From: Mytilus californianus
Taxonomy: Eukaryota; Mollusca; Bivalvia; Mytilida; Mytilidae
Length of the DNA stretch: 64,000 nt
NCBI RefSeq assembly: GCF_021869535.1
Contig: NW_026262690.1
Span: 10,465,501 to 10,529,500 of the forward strand
Direction: 5' to 3'
Shown in pieces: positions 1 to 10,748 of the stretch; positions within the stretch are counted from its first letter, which is position 1; each line of letters starts with the position of its first letter. The position numbers were made by a program, and so were the translations under genes. The notes under the pieces are model-generated. The model searched no databases and was not told the origin of the DNA. It was given only the letters and a program-made list of their open reading frames with translations.

Positions 1-1485
1 TGATAAGGCAAAATGGCCGCTATGCAAATTAGCAAATTACCCCAAATTTTGCCATATGCCCTCCCGATGGCCCCAGAAAAACGATCGACAACTATTTGGA
101 TTTGTAACAGCACTTTTTATAAACTGCAACATCTGCAGTATCTATACATGTCTGAAATCAAGAAGTACTCATTGATCTTCAACCTGTACTTTTCGTATAA
201 AAAGTAGTTGTTGAATTGTTTCGAGTTTCAGAGATAAAAAACAAAAGCACAAAAGACGAGGAAAAGCAAAGACGGAGTAAGACAGGTCAACAACCCGGAA
301 ACAGCGAAGTTGGGAGGCGTCAAACTTCAATTGTTAAAATATTTTTATAATTATTATAACCATCGATAAAACATTCGTTTTTTTTCTTGATAATGTGCAA
401 TTAATTCCTATAAAAATAAAAATAAAAATAAAATATTTTAAGATATGCTTTAGTTTTCCGTTTTCTTGGGGGATTCCATTTCATATACGAGGTCGTACAG
501 GTTAAATGGCACCGATAAAAATTACCGAGAACTGTTTCTCAAGCATATTGAAGATAGAAGAAAGCATGTGATGCGACTTGCACCAGGAAAAAAAAAACTA
601 CCATCATCTCCTACCGAATTTTATTTTTATCGAACCTATCATGTATTCTTGTGGCAGTAATTTCCACCAGCATTTTATTACCAGCTTTTATTGAAAACAT
701 TCCAGAAATATTGGGAGGTATCCCTTGAACATCGAAAGAATATTTCCCGCTCATCTCGACAGAAGCACCATACAGTAACTTTCTTTAATTGTCATCAAGA
801 GGATTATGCCCTTTTTGCACAAATGTCTATACTAACTTACATTTTTTTTCAATCAAAAAGCAATGGAGTACATCAGTTCAACAGATGCGGATCATTTACT
901 ATGACAAAGAAGGGGGGAAACAATATCACCAAAGCAATGTTTTACATTTAAATACGTATATCCGAACACCAATACAAGTTACAACAGCACTCAATTTGTT
1001 GGAAGAGATTTCTGTTTCCTTTTGAGCAACCGTTTACCAAATGCAGTCCAATGCAGTCGTCTAAAACCAGGCTATTTTGCAGTCGTTACTGTAAATTTAC
1101 ATAGCAGTTTCAGAGACCAAGGTCATGCTTTTTGGAATTCATAATTTTCAATTTGTTTCCAAGAGCAAAAATATCTAGATTGCTTATTTCCTTTACTGAA
1201 GCAGATTGCAAGTTGGCAAATACTAAATTCTCTGTACCACTTAAACAAAGGGGTGACTTTTAAAGTTTTAGGAACAATCAAATTTAACAAATTGTCTATT
1301 GTTATACAGTATGGATACACGGAGCTGAAATAATAATTAACAAAACACCATTTAAGTTTAATACATTTTTTTTAAACATGAAAATGCATACTTTATGATG
1401 AAGATAAAATACATTGTATATACATCTTCATGGATAAAAATACTTAGGTAAAGTATAACGGGTGCTTTGGTGTAAACATCAAAAA
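1..1485. other. AT-rich DNA, no confident gene
   Basis: Short open frames lie on the plus strand between 466 and 1025. One reads through a stop at 658-660 into the next frame with a plausible amino acid mix (PPAFYYQLLL, then HHTVTFFNCHQEDYALF). I recognise no family, and the frames are broken by stops and shifts. They could be a decayed gene fragment or chance. A short ATAAAA-type simple repeat lies near 410-435. The rest is ordinary AT-rich sequence. Confidence 0.4.
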
Positions 1486-1487
1486 GA

Positions 1488-1880
1488 CAGCAACCAAATA
1501 TAACATACATCAATGAGGCAGCAACCTAACTACAAAAAACATTAATTAAAACTGCAACCAAACTACATAAAACATTAATGAGACAGCAACCCAACTATAA
1601 AATAAATCAACGAAACAGCAACCCAACAACATTATACATTTACGAAACAGCAACCCAGCTATAAAATACATCAATAAGACTGCAATTCAGTTATAAAATA
1701 CATCAACGAGGCAGCAACCCAACTACTAAATTACATCAATAAGACAGAAACACAACTATAAAATACATTATTCCAACTATAAAATACACCAATGAGTCAG
1801 CTACCCAATAATACAGTATTAAGACAGTGGTCCAACTACAATATAAAACAACAAGACAGCAACCCAACTACAAAATATAA
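1488..1880. repeat. 32-bp degenerate minisatellite
   Basis: About twelve diverged units built on CAGCAACCCAACTATAAAAT followed by ACATCAATGAGA. Successive CAGCAACC starts fall at 1488, 1519, 1552, 1584, 1616, 1648, 1680, 1712 and 1745, a period of 32 with one-base slips. Later units are more diverged and partly shortened. No long reading frame runs through it. Confidence 0.85.
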
Positions 1881-1894
1881 CCAAATGACATCTA

Positions 1895-1976
1895 GAAGGC
1901 AATATAATGTAGTCTTATATAACAGTGTATACAATGGTTGTCTCATTGCCAATCACACCACATCTCCTTATTTTGA
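1895..1976 (+). repeat. Fragment of mussel interspersed repeat
   Basis: It carries the terminal words of a family found several times in this window: GTTGTCTCATTGCCAATCA followed by ACCACATCTCCTTATTTT. Only the terminal part is present. The orientation matches the copies at 44.2 and 62.9 kb and is opposite to those at 31.9 and 39.8 kb. Confidence 0.75.
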
Positions 1977-2540
1977 ACAGTATTAATCATGTTAATTAAG
2001 TGATTGACTGTTTATTGGTGTTTTAACAACTACTAACAAGGTTTCTTACTTGGGTCCGGAACATCTAATTCTTCTCTTTTAAATCTAAACCCTTTTTTAA
2101 TCTCTTTCAGTATATTACCAAGACGCACATACACAAATGTATAAGAAAATACAATAAAAAGAAGTGCAACAAAGCACCCTACTCTCTAATGACACCAAAT
2201 ATAATAAAAATACCATTATATGAATAGCAAGCTAAAAAGTACATCATGAAATTATTTAACGTGTTGTTTCAATTTTTTATACGTACATGTAGCTGTAAAT
2301 AAACCACAAAATGAACATCTTTAATCTTGTTAAAGTTATAACAATTATGCCCCTTTCCTTTTTTGTTTTGTTTTCAATTTCTTTTCAAATATTAATGATT
2401 GATATTACTCTTAATGTAATATTTCCTGTTTGTTTGTTGCTGACTATTTGCAAGAAAATCACTTTAACATGAAAATAAAATACACATTTAAAAAGACAAC
2501 TTGTTTATTGGTTTTTATAGATTGTTCTTTTATTGTACTG
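1977..2540. other. AT-rich intergenic DNA
   Basis: No coding frame, RNA gene or clear repeat is visible. Composition is strongly A+T with poly-T and poly-A runs. Confidence 0.5.
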
Positions 2541-2556
2541 TTACACCAGGTAAGGC

Positions 2557-2606
2557 AATCTTAATTTCACTAAAAATATAAGATTGCAAAGGATCAGGAG
2601 GGCCAA
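2557..2606 (+). repeat. Direct duplicate of a coding segment at 3246-3295
   Basis: About 50 bp starting AATCTTAATTTCACTAAAAA and ending GATCAGGAGGGC recurs almost unchanged at 3246-3295. At 3246 it encodes part of the pseudogene (NFTKNIRLQRIRRAKK). The 2557 copy sits alone about 200 bp upstream of the first recognisable coding part, so it is a partial duplication within a decayed gene. Confidence 0.75.
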
Positions 2607-2756
2607 AAAAATTTGAAAAAACAACATACGCTGGAAAATTGCAAGCTTTGCAATACTGTCCACATTGAGAACTTATCCCTCCATAAGTCTGCTGCGCCTA
2701 CGGTTACTTAATTGACAGCACTTTAAACAGCAAAGGGACTGAAGGCTATACAGACT

Positions 2757-3797
2757 ATGGTTAAAATAGTTCAACCAATGATGGAGAAAAATATAAAAAT
2801 CAAATTTGAAAACCCAATCAGAGTTTATATATCCCCGTTGAAAACACCAGAGCAGAAAAGAAAGGAATTTGAAAGAAACTTGAAAGAAACTAAACAAAAA
2901 TGGACGATGCTTTTACTGACGCTGCTGGAGAGGACATTCATGTATTTCTTGCCTCCGGAATATCCTTTAATCAATATACCAGTTTGAGTCCAAAAAAAAA
3001 ACGCCAGTAAAAGAGTCCTGTCTCGGTTAGAAAAAGAAAAATCAGGTTACAAACCAAAGAAACATCATGGTACATTTGACAACTATAAATTCAACTAAGA
3101 ATCATTCTTACAAGAAATTCAACAAAATCCCGCAGGTAGCTCAATTAATTGGTCACTGTTAGCTAGGAAGTATGAAGTTAAAACTAAGAAAGGAACAATC
3201 CCTTAAAATGCCGGTCAAGTTTTGAAAGAGTATGCTAAAACCAAGAATCTTAATTTCACTAAAAATATAAGATTGCAAAGGATCAGGAGGGCAAAAAAAT
3301 AAAAAATACAAAAGAACATTAAAATTTCCCTACCAACAAAGAGACCAGCTAAGAAACTAAAGATAGATATCAAGAGAAAGGTTTCTTCAGGGGAATTGTA
3401 TATTAGAGAATCAGTTGCCCCTAAATCAATTATTATAACTAAAATAAAAGATGCCGGTTCTCTTAATCAGGAGAAAGAACAAATATATGGTAGAAAAATT
3501 CCAATGCAACATATTAGAAAATCCACTTTACACCATCAAATTCAATCTGGAACTCTACGCTTCTTCACTGATGAGGAATACAACAACATATCTGACCAAG
3601 AGCTGAAAGCCCGATTCTTGAGAATCCAGGAGAGTCTACCTGAAAATAGAGAAAATTACATACGTTTCCTTAAATCTGTGGAACGTACAAGAAGTATTAA
3701 ACTATGGCATGACCACAGTGATATCAGGGATTCAGAGAATACCGACTTTGATGTAAAATGGTACTTCTCACTTCATTCTTGTTTGCAGTTTTTATAA
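2757..3797 (+). pseudogene. N-terminal part of an uncharacterised invertebrate repeat-gene family ('WHDHS' family)
   Basis: Pieces in several frames read as one decayed protein. In order they are a lysine-rich opening (2757-2987), an SSINWSLLARKYEVKTK segment near 3140-3190, NFTKNIRLQRIRRAKK near 3250, and an open frame at 3396-3797 holding YGRKIPMQHIRKSTL, LRFFTDEEY and finally SIKLWHDHSDI (tryptophan codon at 3715). From memory, this order (a Trp-Leu 'longer than one repeat' motif, then YGRKI, then RTRS-x-x-LWHDHS) occurs in many-copy proteins predicted from cnidarian, mollusc and amphioxus genomes, function unknown and probably element-linked. The expected downstream half is not adjacent. 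It reappears on the same strand at 8.5-9.4 kb, with a DIRS element between. Stops and frameshifts make it a pseudogene. Confidence 0.55.
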
Positions 3798-3897
3798 TCA
3801 GGTATTTAGTTATACCATTAGATTAATGATATATGCGGCATATGCAGTTATAAATAAATGATAAGCAGCCGCATGGCGCAATTTTTGCTAGTAAAAA

Positions 3898-4300
3898 ACA
3901 TATTAAGTCTCTTATTGTGAAGCTTAATCGGAGTTGCCAGGTTATAAAAAGGGTCGCACTTTTCTTAGGCGTCTGCTAAACCTCAAACATTCATTGAAAG
4001 GAAGCCAATATTAATTTATATTGTCAGAAGATTTTCAAAAAGGTTGGTGGATTCAATTTATACATGCATTTAATTGAATAGTGAATTTTACAAACAACAA
4101 ACCAATAATCAACATTCAAACAGATGCGTGCAATTTTGGTGGAGGTGCTTTCTTTAACAGTGATTCGTTTAATTTTAATTGGAAAATTGACTTGCCAGCA
4201 GTTGCAGATTATCATATCAACATTTACTCTTATTTTGGCCCTTTTTCATTGGCAACAGCTACGAGACAAAAATGTCATGGTATTTACTGATAATGTGACA
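3898..4300 (+). pseudogene. DIRS reverse transcriptase end and RNase H start
   Basis: A frame near 3898-4015 reads IVKLNRSCQVIKRVALFLRR, the connection region typical of DIRS polymerases just before RNase H. The next frame, from 4081, reads IQTDACNFGGGAFF with the first RNase H aspartate (TDA). After a frameshift near 4228 it continues ALFHWQQLRDKNVMVFTDN, where TDN holds another catalytic aspartate. The domain then runs into the 62-bp array, whose length is not a multiple of three. Confidence 0.8.
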
Positions 4301-5682
4301 GCAAGTTCTATAATAAACAGCTACGAGACAAACATGTCATGGTATTTACTGATAATATGACAGCACGTTCTATAATAAACAGCTACGAGACAAACATGTC
4401 ATGGTATTTACTGATAATGTGACAGCACGTTCTATAATAAACAGCTACGAGACAAACATGTCATGGTATTTACTGATAATGTGACAGCACGTTCTATAAT
4501 AAACAGCTACGAGACAAACATGTCATGGTATTTACTGATAATGTGACAGCACGTTCTATAATAAACAGCTACGAGACAAACATGTCATGGTATTTACTGA
4601 TAATGTGACAGCACGTTCTATAATAAACAGCTACGAGACAAACATGTCATGGTATTTACTGATAATGTGACAGCACGTTCTATAATAAACAGCTACGAGA
4701 CAAACATGTCATGGTATTTACTGATAATGTTACAGCACGTTCTATAATAAACAGCTACGAGACAAACATGTCATGGTATTTACTGATAATATGACAGCAC
4801 GTTCTATAAGAAACAGCTACGAGACAAACATGTCATGGTATTTACTGATAATATGACAGAACGTTCTATAAGAAACAGCTACGAGACAAACATGTCATGG
4901 TATTTACTGATAATATGACAGCACGTTCTATAAGAAACAGCTACGAGACAAACATGTCATGGTATTGACTGATAATATGACAGCACGTTCTATAATAAAC
5001 AGCTACGAGACAAACATGTCATGGTATTGACTGATAATGTGACAGCACGTTCTATAGTAAACAGCTACGAGACAAACATGTCATGGTATTGACTGATAAT
5101 ATGACAGCACGTTCTATAATAAACAGCTACGAGACAAACATGTCATGGTATTTACTGATAATATGACAGAACGTTCTATAATAAACAGCTACGAGACAAA
5201 CATGTCATGGTATTTACTGATAATATGACAGCACGTTCTATAATAAACAGCTACGAGACAAACATGTCATGGTATTTACTGATAATATGACAGCACGTTC
5301 TATAAGAAACAGCTACGAGACAAACATGTCATGGTATTGACTGATAATATGACAGCACGTTCTATAATAAACAGCTACGAGACAAACATGTCATGGTATT
5401 GACTGATAATGTGACAGCACGTTCTATAGTAAACAGCTACGAGACAAACATGTCATGGTATTGACTGATAATATGACAGCACGTTCTATAATAAACAGCT
5501 ACGAGACAAACATGTCATGGTATTTACTGATAATATGACAGAACGTTCTATAATAAACAGCTACGAGACAAACATGTCATGGTATTTACTGATAATATGA
5601 CAGCACGTTCTATAATAAACAGCTACGAGACAAACATGTCATGGTATTTACTGATAATATGACAGCACGTTCTATAATAAAC
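4257..5682 (+). repeat. 62-bp minisatellite, 23 units, derived from an RNase H coding segment
   Basis: The unit begins AGCTACGAGACAAACATGTC and ends TCTATAATAAAC. Starts are exactly 62 bp apart from 4257 to 5621 (22 intervals, 23 units, no indels). One unit encodes the RNase H segment LRDKNVMVFTDN-x-TARSIIN including the TDN motif, and the flanking coding sequence resumes after unit 23 (KCTCKSSYV). As 62 is not divisible by 3, each unit changes frame. Variants are ATTTACTG or ATTGACTG, AATGTG or AATATG, GCACG or GAACG, and a TATAATAAAC, TATAAGAAAC or TATAGTAAAC ending. Both edges share AACA, a possible microhomology at the founding duplication. Confidence 0.97.
4877..5620 (+). repeat. 372-bp higher-order duplication (six 62-bp units, twice)
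   Basis: Typing each unit by its variant sites shows units 11-16 (4877-5248) repeated as units 17-22 (5249-5620) with the same order of variants: AAG ending; GACTG; GACTG with GTG and AGT; GACTG; GAACG; plain. This is a block duplication on top of the unit amplification, so the array is still being rearranged in multi-unit steps. Confidence 0.9.
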
Positions 5683-5919
5683 AAATGCACATGCAAATCA
5701 TCATATGTTATGAATTTACTGAGACAGTGTTTTCGGTTACAAGCAACTTTTAATTTCACCGTTCAAGCAATTTTTCTTCCTAGAAAATTTAATGTATTAG
5801 CAGACTGTGTTTCAAGAGTGCTTGGAAAAGGACAATTATCTAAGTTGTGGAGTTTGAGCTTTATATACGAGTGTGGTTTTATACCGTTTACTTTGAAGGA
5901 GCTTTGTTCTCATATGTAG
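5683..5919 (+). pseudogene. DIRS RNase H C-terminal remnant
   Basis: Straight after the array the frame continues KCTCKSSYVMNLLRQC, then IFLPRKFNVLADCVSRV. The A-D-x-x-S-R pattern is the usual end of RNase H in DIRS and Ty3 elements, where the last catalytic aspartate lies. The frame then drifts to a stop at 5917-5919. Confidence 0.75.
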
Positions 5920-6038
5920 CCTGCCTTTGTATTTTATACGTGGGGAAGAGCTTCGTGCAAGACTGTATAGTAGTTTTAGAAATACAAATCCTGTGGTTGG
6001 TCAGAAGGGACAAAACGTACATACAGGACTAAATTGAA

Positions 6039-6893
6039 TTGTTTTCATTATTAGACTTGGCTTTAGTGCCCTTTTCGGCAGATAATGTGTGTTTATATAT
6101 AGCATATTTAGTGGATGTAAAATCTTTTAAATATTGTACAGTTGTGAGTTATTTGAATATTATTTAGCATTTACATAAAGCAAGTGGACAAGAGGAGCCA
6201 ATCTCTGGCAATTGGCAGATTCAGAAAGTTTTAAATGGAGTTCGTCGTTCTATAGGTGATGCACAGAAAGGTGCAGAATTAATGACACCTCGATTACTTT
6301 TAATAATAAAAGCTAATTTAGATTTAACTTCACAAAATGATATTTGTATTTGGTATGCTTGCTTAATGGAATTTTATGGATTATTACGTCCATGCAATTT
6401 TTTGCATTCCGGAAGAAAATTTGTAGAACATAGAGATATCCAAATTTGTGATGTTCACTACCATAGGAATGGCTATGTTATTGAGATTCAGTGGATGAAA
6501 ACAGTACAATTTCGTGAACGAAAGTTAAATATTGTGTTACCCTCCATAGTGGTGCATCCATTGTGTCCAGCTTCAGCAATAAAGGAATTATTGCATTTTC
6601 ATTTTAAATGTGATGCAAAAGAAGACGCGCCTTTATTGTGCAATTTATCATATCAAATGTTTATTACACGCATTAATAGCATATTAACTAGCAATGATGT
6701 CAAACAACATATAACAGGTCACTCTTTTCGACGGGCCGGTGCCACTTGGTGTTTGCGCATTGGTATGTCAGACAGTATGATAAAGGATATTGGAATGTGG
6801 AAAAGTGATGCATATTTACGGTACACCGAAGTGGACCTCAGCAGAAAATTTGACATTGTGCAATCTTTTTGTGCTAGCCTTCCACCTTGCTAA
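6039..6893 (+). pseudogene. Tyrosine recombinase of the DIRS element
   Basis: One frame runs from about 6039 to 6893 with a single in-frame stop at 6165-6167. The N-terminal part (LDLALVPFSADNVCLYIAYL) resembles the helical core-binding domain. The catalytic domain is open from 6282 (203 codons) and keeps the first arginine (YGLLRPCNFL), the H-x-x-R box (GHSFRRAGATW), the second conserved box (IGMWKSDAYLRY) and its nucleophile tyrosine. These residues cut and rejoin DNA through a 3'-phosphotyrosine and integrate the circular cDNA. All key residues of the C-terminal half look intact. The stop in the N-terminal domain and the broken polymerase upstream make it non-functional as a whole. Confidence 0.85.
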
Positions 6894-7689
6894 CTTGGCA
6901 TCTCTCTCTTTTTTGGTTGGCCTGGGGATTGTCTACCCTTCATTATACTGATTGCATTATTAATTGAATGTTCTTCTTATTAAAATTTGGCCCATTACAT
7001 AGCATTATGTTTATTTGCCATGTATATATATTTTGCCAAACTTGGAATCAAAATATTATTATACATATCATGTGAACTAGCACCTTACAAATCTGACTCA
7101 GCTGGTCTTTTTAGTACTGAGCAAGAATCATAGTTATATCACATTGACAGGTTATGGTCCTCAATATACATTTAACTTGAAACTGGACGCTATACAGTGA
7201 TCATCATCAATTCTCTTTTAAATTCTGAGAAAATTTTAAACAAAATCTGGCCTGAATTTGTACACTGGATTCTATGTAAATAACCTCAAAGTACTGAATC
7301 AAAGGTCTTAAAGTTAGGTCATATATTTGTTAACCGATTAGAAAGAATGTAGTTTTTTGAAATCAGGCAAGAACATCAAACAAAAATTTGATAACCTTCA
7401 GACAAACATTCCACTTTATAGTAATTGTTGGAAATTAAAAAAAAATATGCCAACTAATCATTGCTGATAATCATTCAGAAACTGTCAGGGTAACTAAGCA
7501 CATGCTTAGAAAAGTGCTATTAAAGGAGCATTTTTGCAAGTTAAAATTAGTCTTGAATATGACAAATGCCCTTTAAAACAAGTCTCATTTTATGCTAGCC
7601 AAGTGAAAGGTAATGAATAGTGAATTTCAAAACACTGTAAACTGTAAAATTCTGATTTGTTCAAAAGTATAGTTTTCTCAATTGAATCA
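6894..7689. other. AT-rich DNA after the DIRS recombinase
   Basis: It may include the 3' end of the DIRS element. I see no terminal repeat, open frame or RNA gene. Confidence 0.4.
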
Positions 7690-7845
7690 TGTCAGGGCCT
7701 TTTATAGCCGACTATACGGTATTTGTTTTTCTCATTGTTGAAAGCCGTCAGTGGCCTATAATTGCTTACATCCACTTCATTTGAACTTTGGTAGATTATG
7801 AAGTTGTCTCATCTACAATCATACCACATCTCCTTATTTTTATAT
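7690..7845 (+). repeat. Mussel interspersed repeat copy (partial)
   Basis: It shares GGCCTTTTATAGCCGACTAT, a GTTTTTCTCATTGTTGAAAG stretch, GGCCTATAATTGCTTACATC and the terminal ATCATACCACATCTCCTTAT with the copies at 44.2 and 62.9 kb. It is shorter than those copies, starting within the repeat. Confidence 0.8.
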
Positions 7846-8519
7846 ATCAATAAATTTACCACTAAAATAACAATCTTGCCTTCTCTGTCATTGTCATATA
7901 GAAAATCTGTATTCCATGGATATTTTTTTATCTTGATGCTGAACAAAATGATTGTACAAGATCAAAACATTTTTTTTAATTCATACAGTACTTAAATAGT
8001 ATACATCCACACGTTTTCCCCCTAAAAGAAATTGTTCACAATGGACACAAATTTCCTATATCTACTCACGTTTAATTGTTATAATTATCATAATTCATAT
8101 TGAAATGTGTGTTAGCTTAATTGTTTTTTTTCAGGACATTTAATTCATCAACATGATAAAAAAAAACTCATAAAAGATACCACGGTGAACTCACTGCTTG
8201 TCTTTATATAAACATTAGTTCAACGTCAAACAGTATTAAGTTTTCAAACAATCAGTTTTAAACAGTTTGCCCCTTCAAAATCCAGAAACATTCAGTTTTT
8301 AAAAGTTTTTTTTTTAAATCAAGAAAAAAACTACAGGTTCTGTGAACAAAGCTAATCTTCTTTCAAAATGAAAGCCCCCAAAATTGCACAACAAGAATCG
8401 AGAACTCAGAAGTCTCTGATTTGATTATCATTTGAACCCAAAATGTATTTGGACCTTCAAAAAACAAATTTGGAGACCTATGCATGATGGCATTCGTAAA
8501 ATTATTCCACTCAAATATT
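7846..8519. other. AT-rich DNA, no gene seen
   Basis: No frame with recognisable content. Poly-A and poly-T runs occur near 8120-8165 and 8305-8330. Confidence 0.45.
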
Positions 8520-9393
8520 GAACAAATGCAGGTTGTAAAGATGAAGAGTAAATGACCTATGTAGAAACTCGACTGGAGGACTCGGAAGATATAGACAAAC
8601 CAATCAAACATGAGGGCTACGAAATACAGGACTTTTTAGCAGGATGGAACTGCAAGACAGTTTGAAGGTGGTCAAAAACGCGGGGGAAATTACCCGTGTC
8701 TTTGTGGTGTTCATGCTGAACAACATAACAATCTTCCCCATTGCTTCAGCTCAAGATTCGGATCACAGATGCAGGTTGGCCATTTAATTAAATTCCCTAC
8801 ACAAATTGAAAAAGAATTGTCTAAACCCCTAGCAAAACCCGAAAAAAGATGAAATCATGACAGAGTTATACTGTAGGAAAATTGATTTTGACTGTTCACT
8901 TAAACCATACCTTCAAGCTATTTTGACATCTACACTGCATGGTATTTGTAGGCAACCAGCATTGATGACCAACAGTCCAAACCTCACATCTCAGTATCTA
9001 AACATTGGAAATTATGAAATTCTTGGCTGTGACCCCCTACATGATTTGACGGATGTAATCAAAAATGTAATTACGGAGTTACCTTTTCATATCGCCGATT
9101 CATCCGTCCAAAAGCAGTTTTCCAATTTTTCGAACAGCACAATTGGTGACAAAAACCAGATCAAAGGATCAGATGCTCGTCTGTTTTTAGTTAAATTGGC
9201 CCAGTGTACATCAGATTTGCATGGTAATGGAGAAGTAGAGGACAACATCATGCAGCTGATAAATTCACTTGTAAAAATAATAAATATTTCATACATTCCA
9301 AGTGAATCAAGAATACCCAAGATGATTTTGCGACTTTACAATCAGGCCTTAATATTTGGTATGGTGTGCAGAAATATTATTGGAAAACCTTAA
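8520..9393 (+). pseudogene. C-terminal part of the 'WHDHS' family protein
   Basis: A frame near 8552-8630 reads KHEGYEIQDFLAGWN. After a shift it reads ARQFEGGQKRGGNYPCLCGV near 8650-8710, a cysteine-containing block I associate with the same many-copy invertebrate proteins as the 2.8-3.8 kb fragment. A 178-codon open frame at 8857-9393 follows, with LNIGNYEILGCDPLHDL (9001-9051), matching that family's conserved 'YE-V/I-L/F-x-C-E/D-PLHDL' box. The order and shared strand suggest both pieces derive from one gene now separated by about 4.7 kb that contains the DIRS element. The 8857 frame starts with ATG, but that is probably not a native start. Function unknown. Confidence 0.55.
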
Positions 9394-9403
9394 TAATCTA
9401 GAA

Positions 9404-10420
9404 AATGACCTAGATCTTTGACCTTGACACCATTTTCTTTTTTGTGGACCAAAGACCTCAAATCATTACACCCTGGGTCTCTCTTATGGTTTACCAGTTA
9501 CAATTACATGTTCACCTATTTTAAATACAGAAGGGGAAATAACTCTCATATGGAGTTTCCGGACCGCTTTGGTCAAAATTCTCCTAAAGAACCTGAGGAT
9601 ATAACGAGCAAATTGGTGAAATAATTTTGTCGTTATCTTTTACGGTTGCGAAGGAGATGCGCACACAAGAAAAACAGTGTTCGGGAAGATAACTCTAACA
9701 AGACAAAGTGTTTGGTTAAACAGGGTAAGTTTCAGAAGCGGAATAACTGTTCGATATCGCATGCAAAAAGTCTAAGCGACATCTTGCGAAACAACTGTAC
9801 ACCGCATAAAAAAATGTGGCGGAAGAAGAAAAAAATAATAATTAAAAACCAATTGTTCAGAGAACAATTTCAGGTCTTTCCACCCGAAAAAACAATATAT
9901 TTTGATATGAAAATATAAAAATCCGGTTTTGAATGTCATTTCCAGTGTCAAATGATAGCTTATTGTACGCTGATTCCTAAAATATATGGTTTCTATACAT
10001 TTCTGTTTGAAATTAGGGAGATAATTTGTTACTTCCGGTTTGAAAAATGTCACTTTCGGTTTTATTTGATAGTTTACTTGACACAAATTCCAAAAATGTA
10101 TGATTCTATATACTTTTACATTAAATAAGTACAAAAATAGTTACTTTCGGTTTACACATGGTCACTTCCGGTTGGCTTTTTCAAGGTTATATGGCTTGCA
10201 ACTTAATGCACAAAGTCCTATAACTTTATCATGTATACATATGAAGTTAAAACAAAGGTCAAAATCTAGAACGTCAAATTTACCTATGACCTTGACCTCA
10301 ATTTCAAGGTCATCAAGCAAGGACCTCATATCAAAAGACCTTAGGTCTCTACTATGTATTGTTAATAAGTTATATAACAATACATCTTACTTTTAATATC
10401 AAGGGGAGAAAACCCCTAGT
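9404..10420. repeat. Large composite repeat, copy A
   Basis: First of three related blocks. Shared words in order: a TGACCTTGAC box, GGACCAAAGACCTCAAATCA, CCCT-x-GGTCTCT, GGGGAAATAACTCTCATATG, TTTTACGGTTGCGAAGGAG, AAAAACAGTGTTCGGG, the palindrome AATTGTTCAGAGAACAATT (9851-9869), AGGTCTTTCCAC, and then ATATATGGTTTCTATA with ACTTCCGG segments. It ends with TGACCTTGACCT near 10290. Short open frames inside are not coding in character. Confidence 0.75.
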
Positions 10421-10748
10421 GAATGTTACTGCTTCGCTTCAAATAGAAATTTCCTATAGCGACAGATCACAACTAACAATTAAGGCCAAGCCAAATAAAT
10501 ACCTCGTTCGTCGGATCCTTCGCGTGTTGTGAAAGGTCGACGAGACTAAAGTACTTTTTTTAAAACACCGCGTCCATTTCGGAGCAGAGCGCGTCCGTCT
10601 TTAAATTTATGTAGCACAAATTTTTATCAGTTATGCGTTTGAAAGTAACGCCTTACAGACACGGAAATTGACATAAAAAACAATCTAGATCTAACATTCA
10701 CAACGTTATTATGGCCAAATATTATGATATATATTGTAAACGTTAGAC

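Larger units (their letters stand above)
3898..6893 (+). mobile_element. Degenerate DIRS-type tyrosine-recombinase retrotransposon
   Basis: Three blocks appear in DIRS order. First, the end of the reverse transcriptase (LNRSCQVIKRVALFLRRLLNL, 3913-3980). Second, an RNase H with TDA at 4120, a GGGA turn, the TDN motif near 4282, and its C-terminal part after 5682 ending in VLADCVSRV. Third, a tyrosine recombinase ending at 6893. DIRS elements integrate with a tyrosine recombinase instead of a DDE integrase, so this pairing is diagnostic. A tandem array of 62-bp units (4257-5682) sits inside the RNase H region and destroys the frame. Upstream gag and most of the reverse transcriptase are missing or unrecognisable, and I could not find the split terminal repeats. 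Confidence 0.85.

Noticed and set aside
4257-5682. CRISPR-like array
   Set aside because: Units are contiguous with no unique spacers, and the context is a eukaryotic retrotransposon.
9851-9869. Glucocorticoid-type response element in AATTGTTCAGAGAACAATT
   Set aside because: The half-sites are in the everted order, not the GAACA-n3-TGTTC order; it is a simple palindrome of the repeat.
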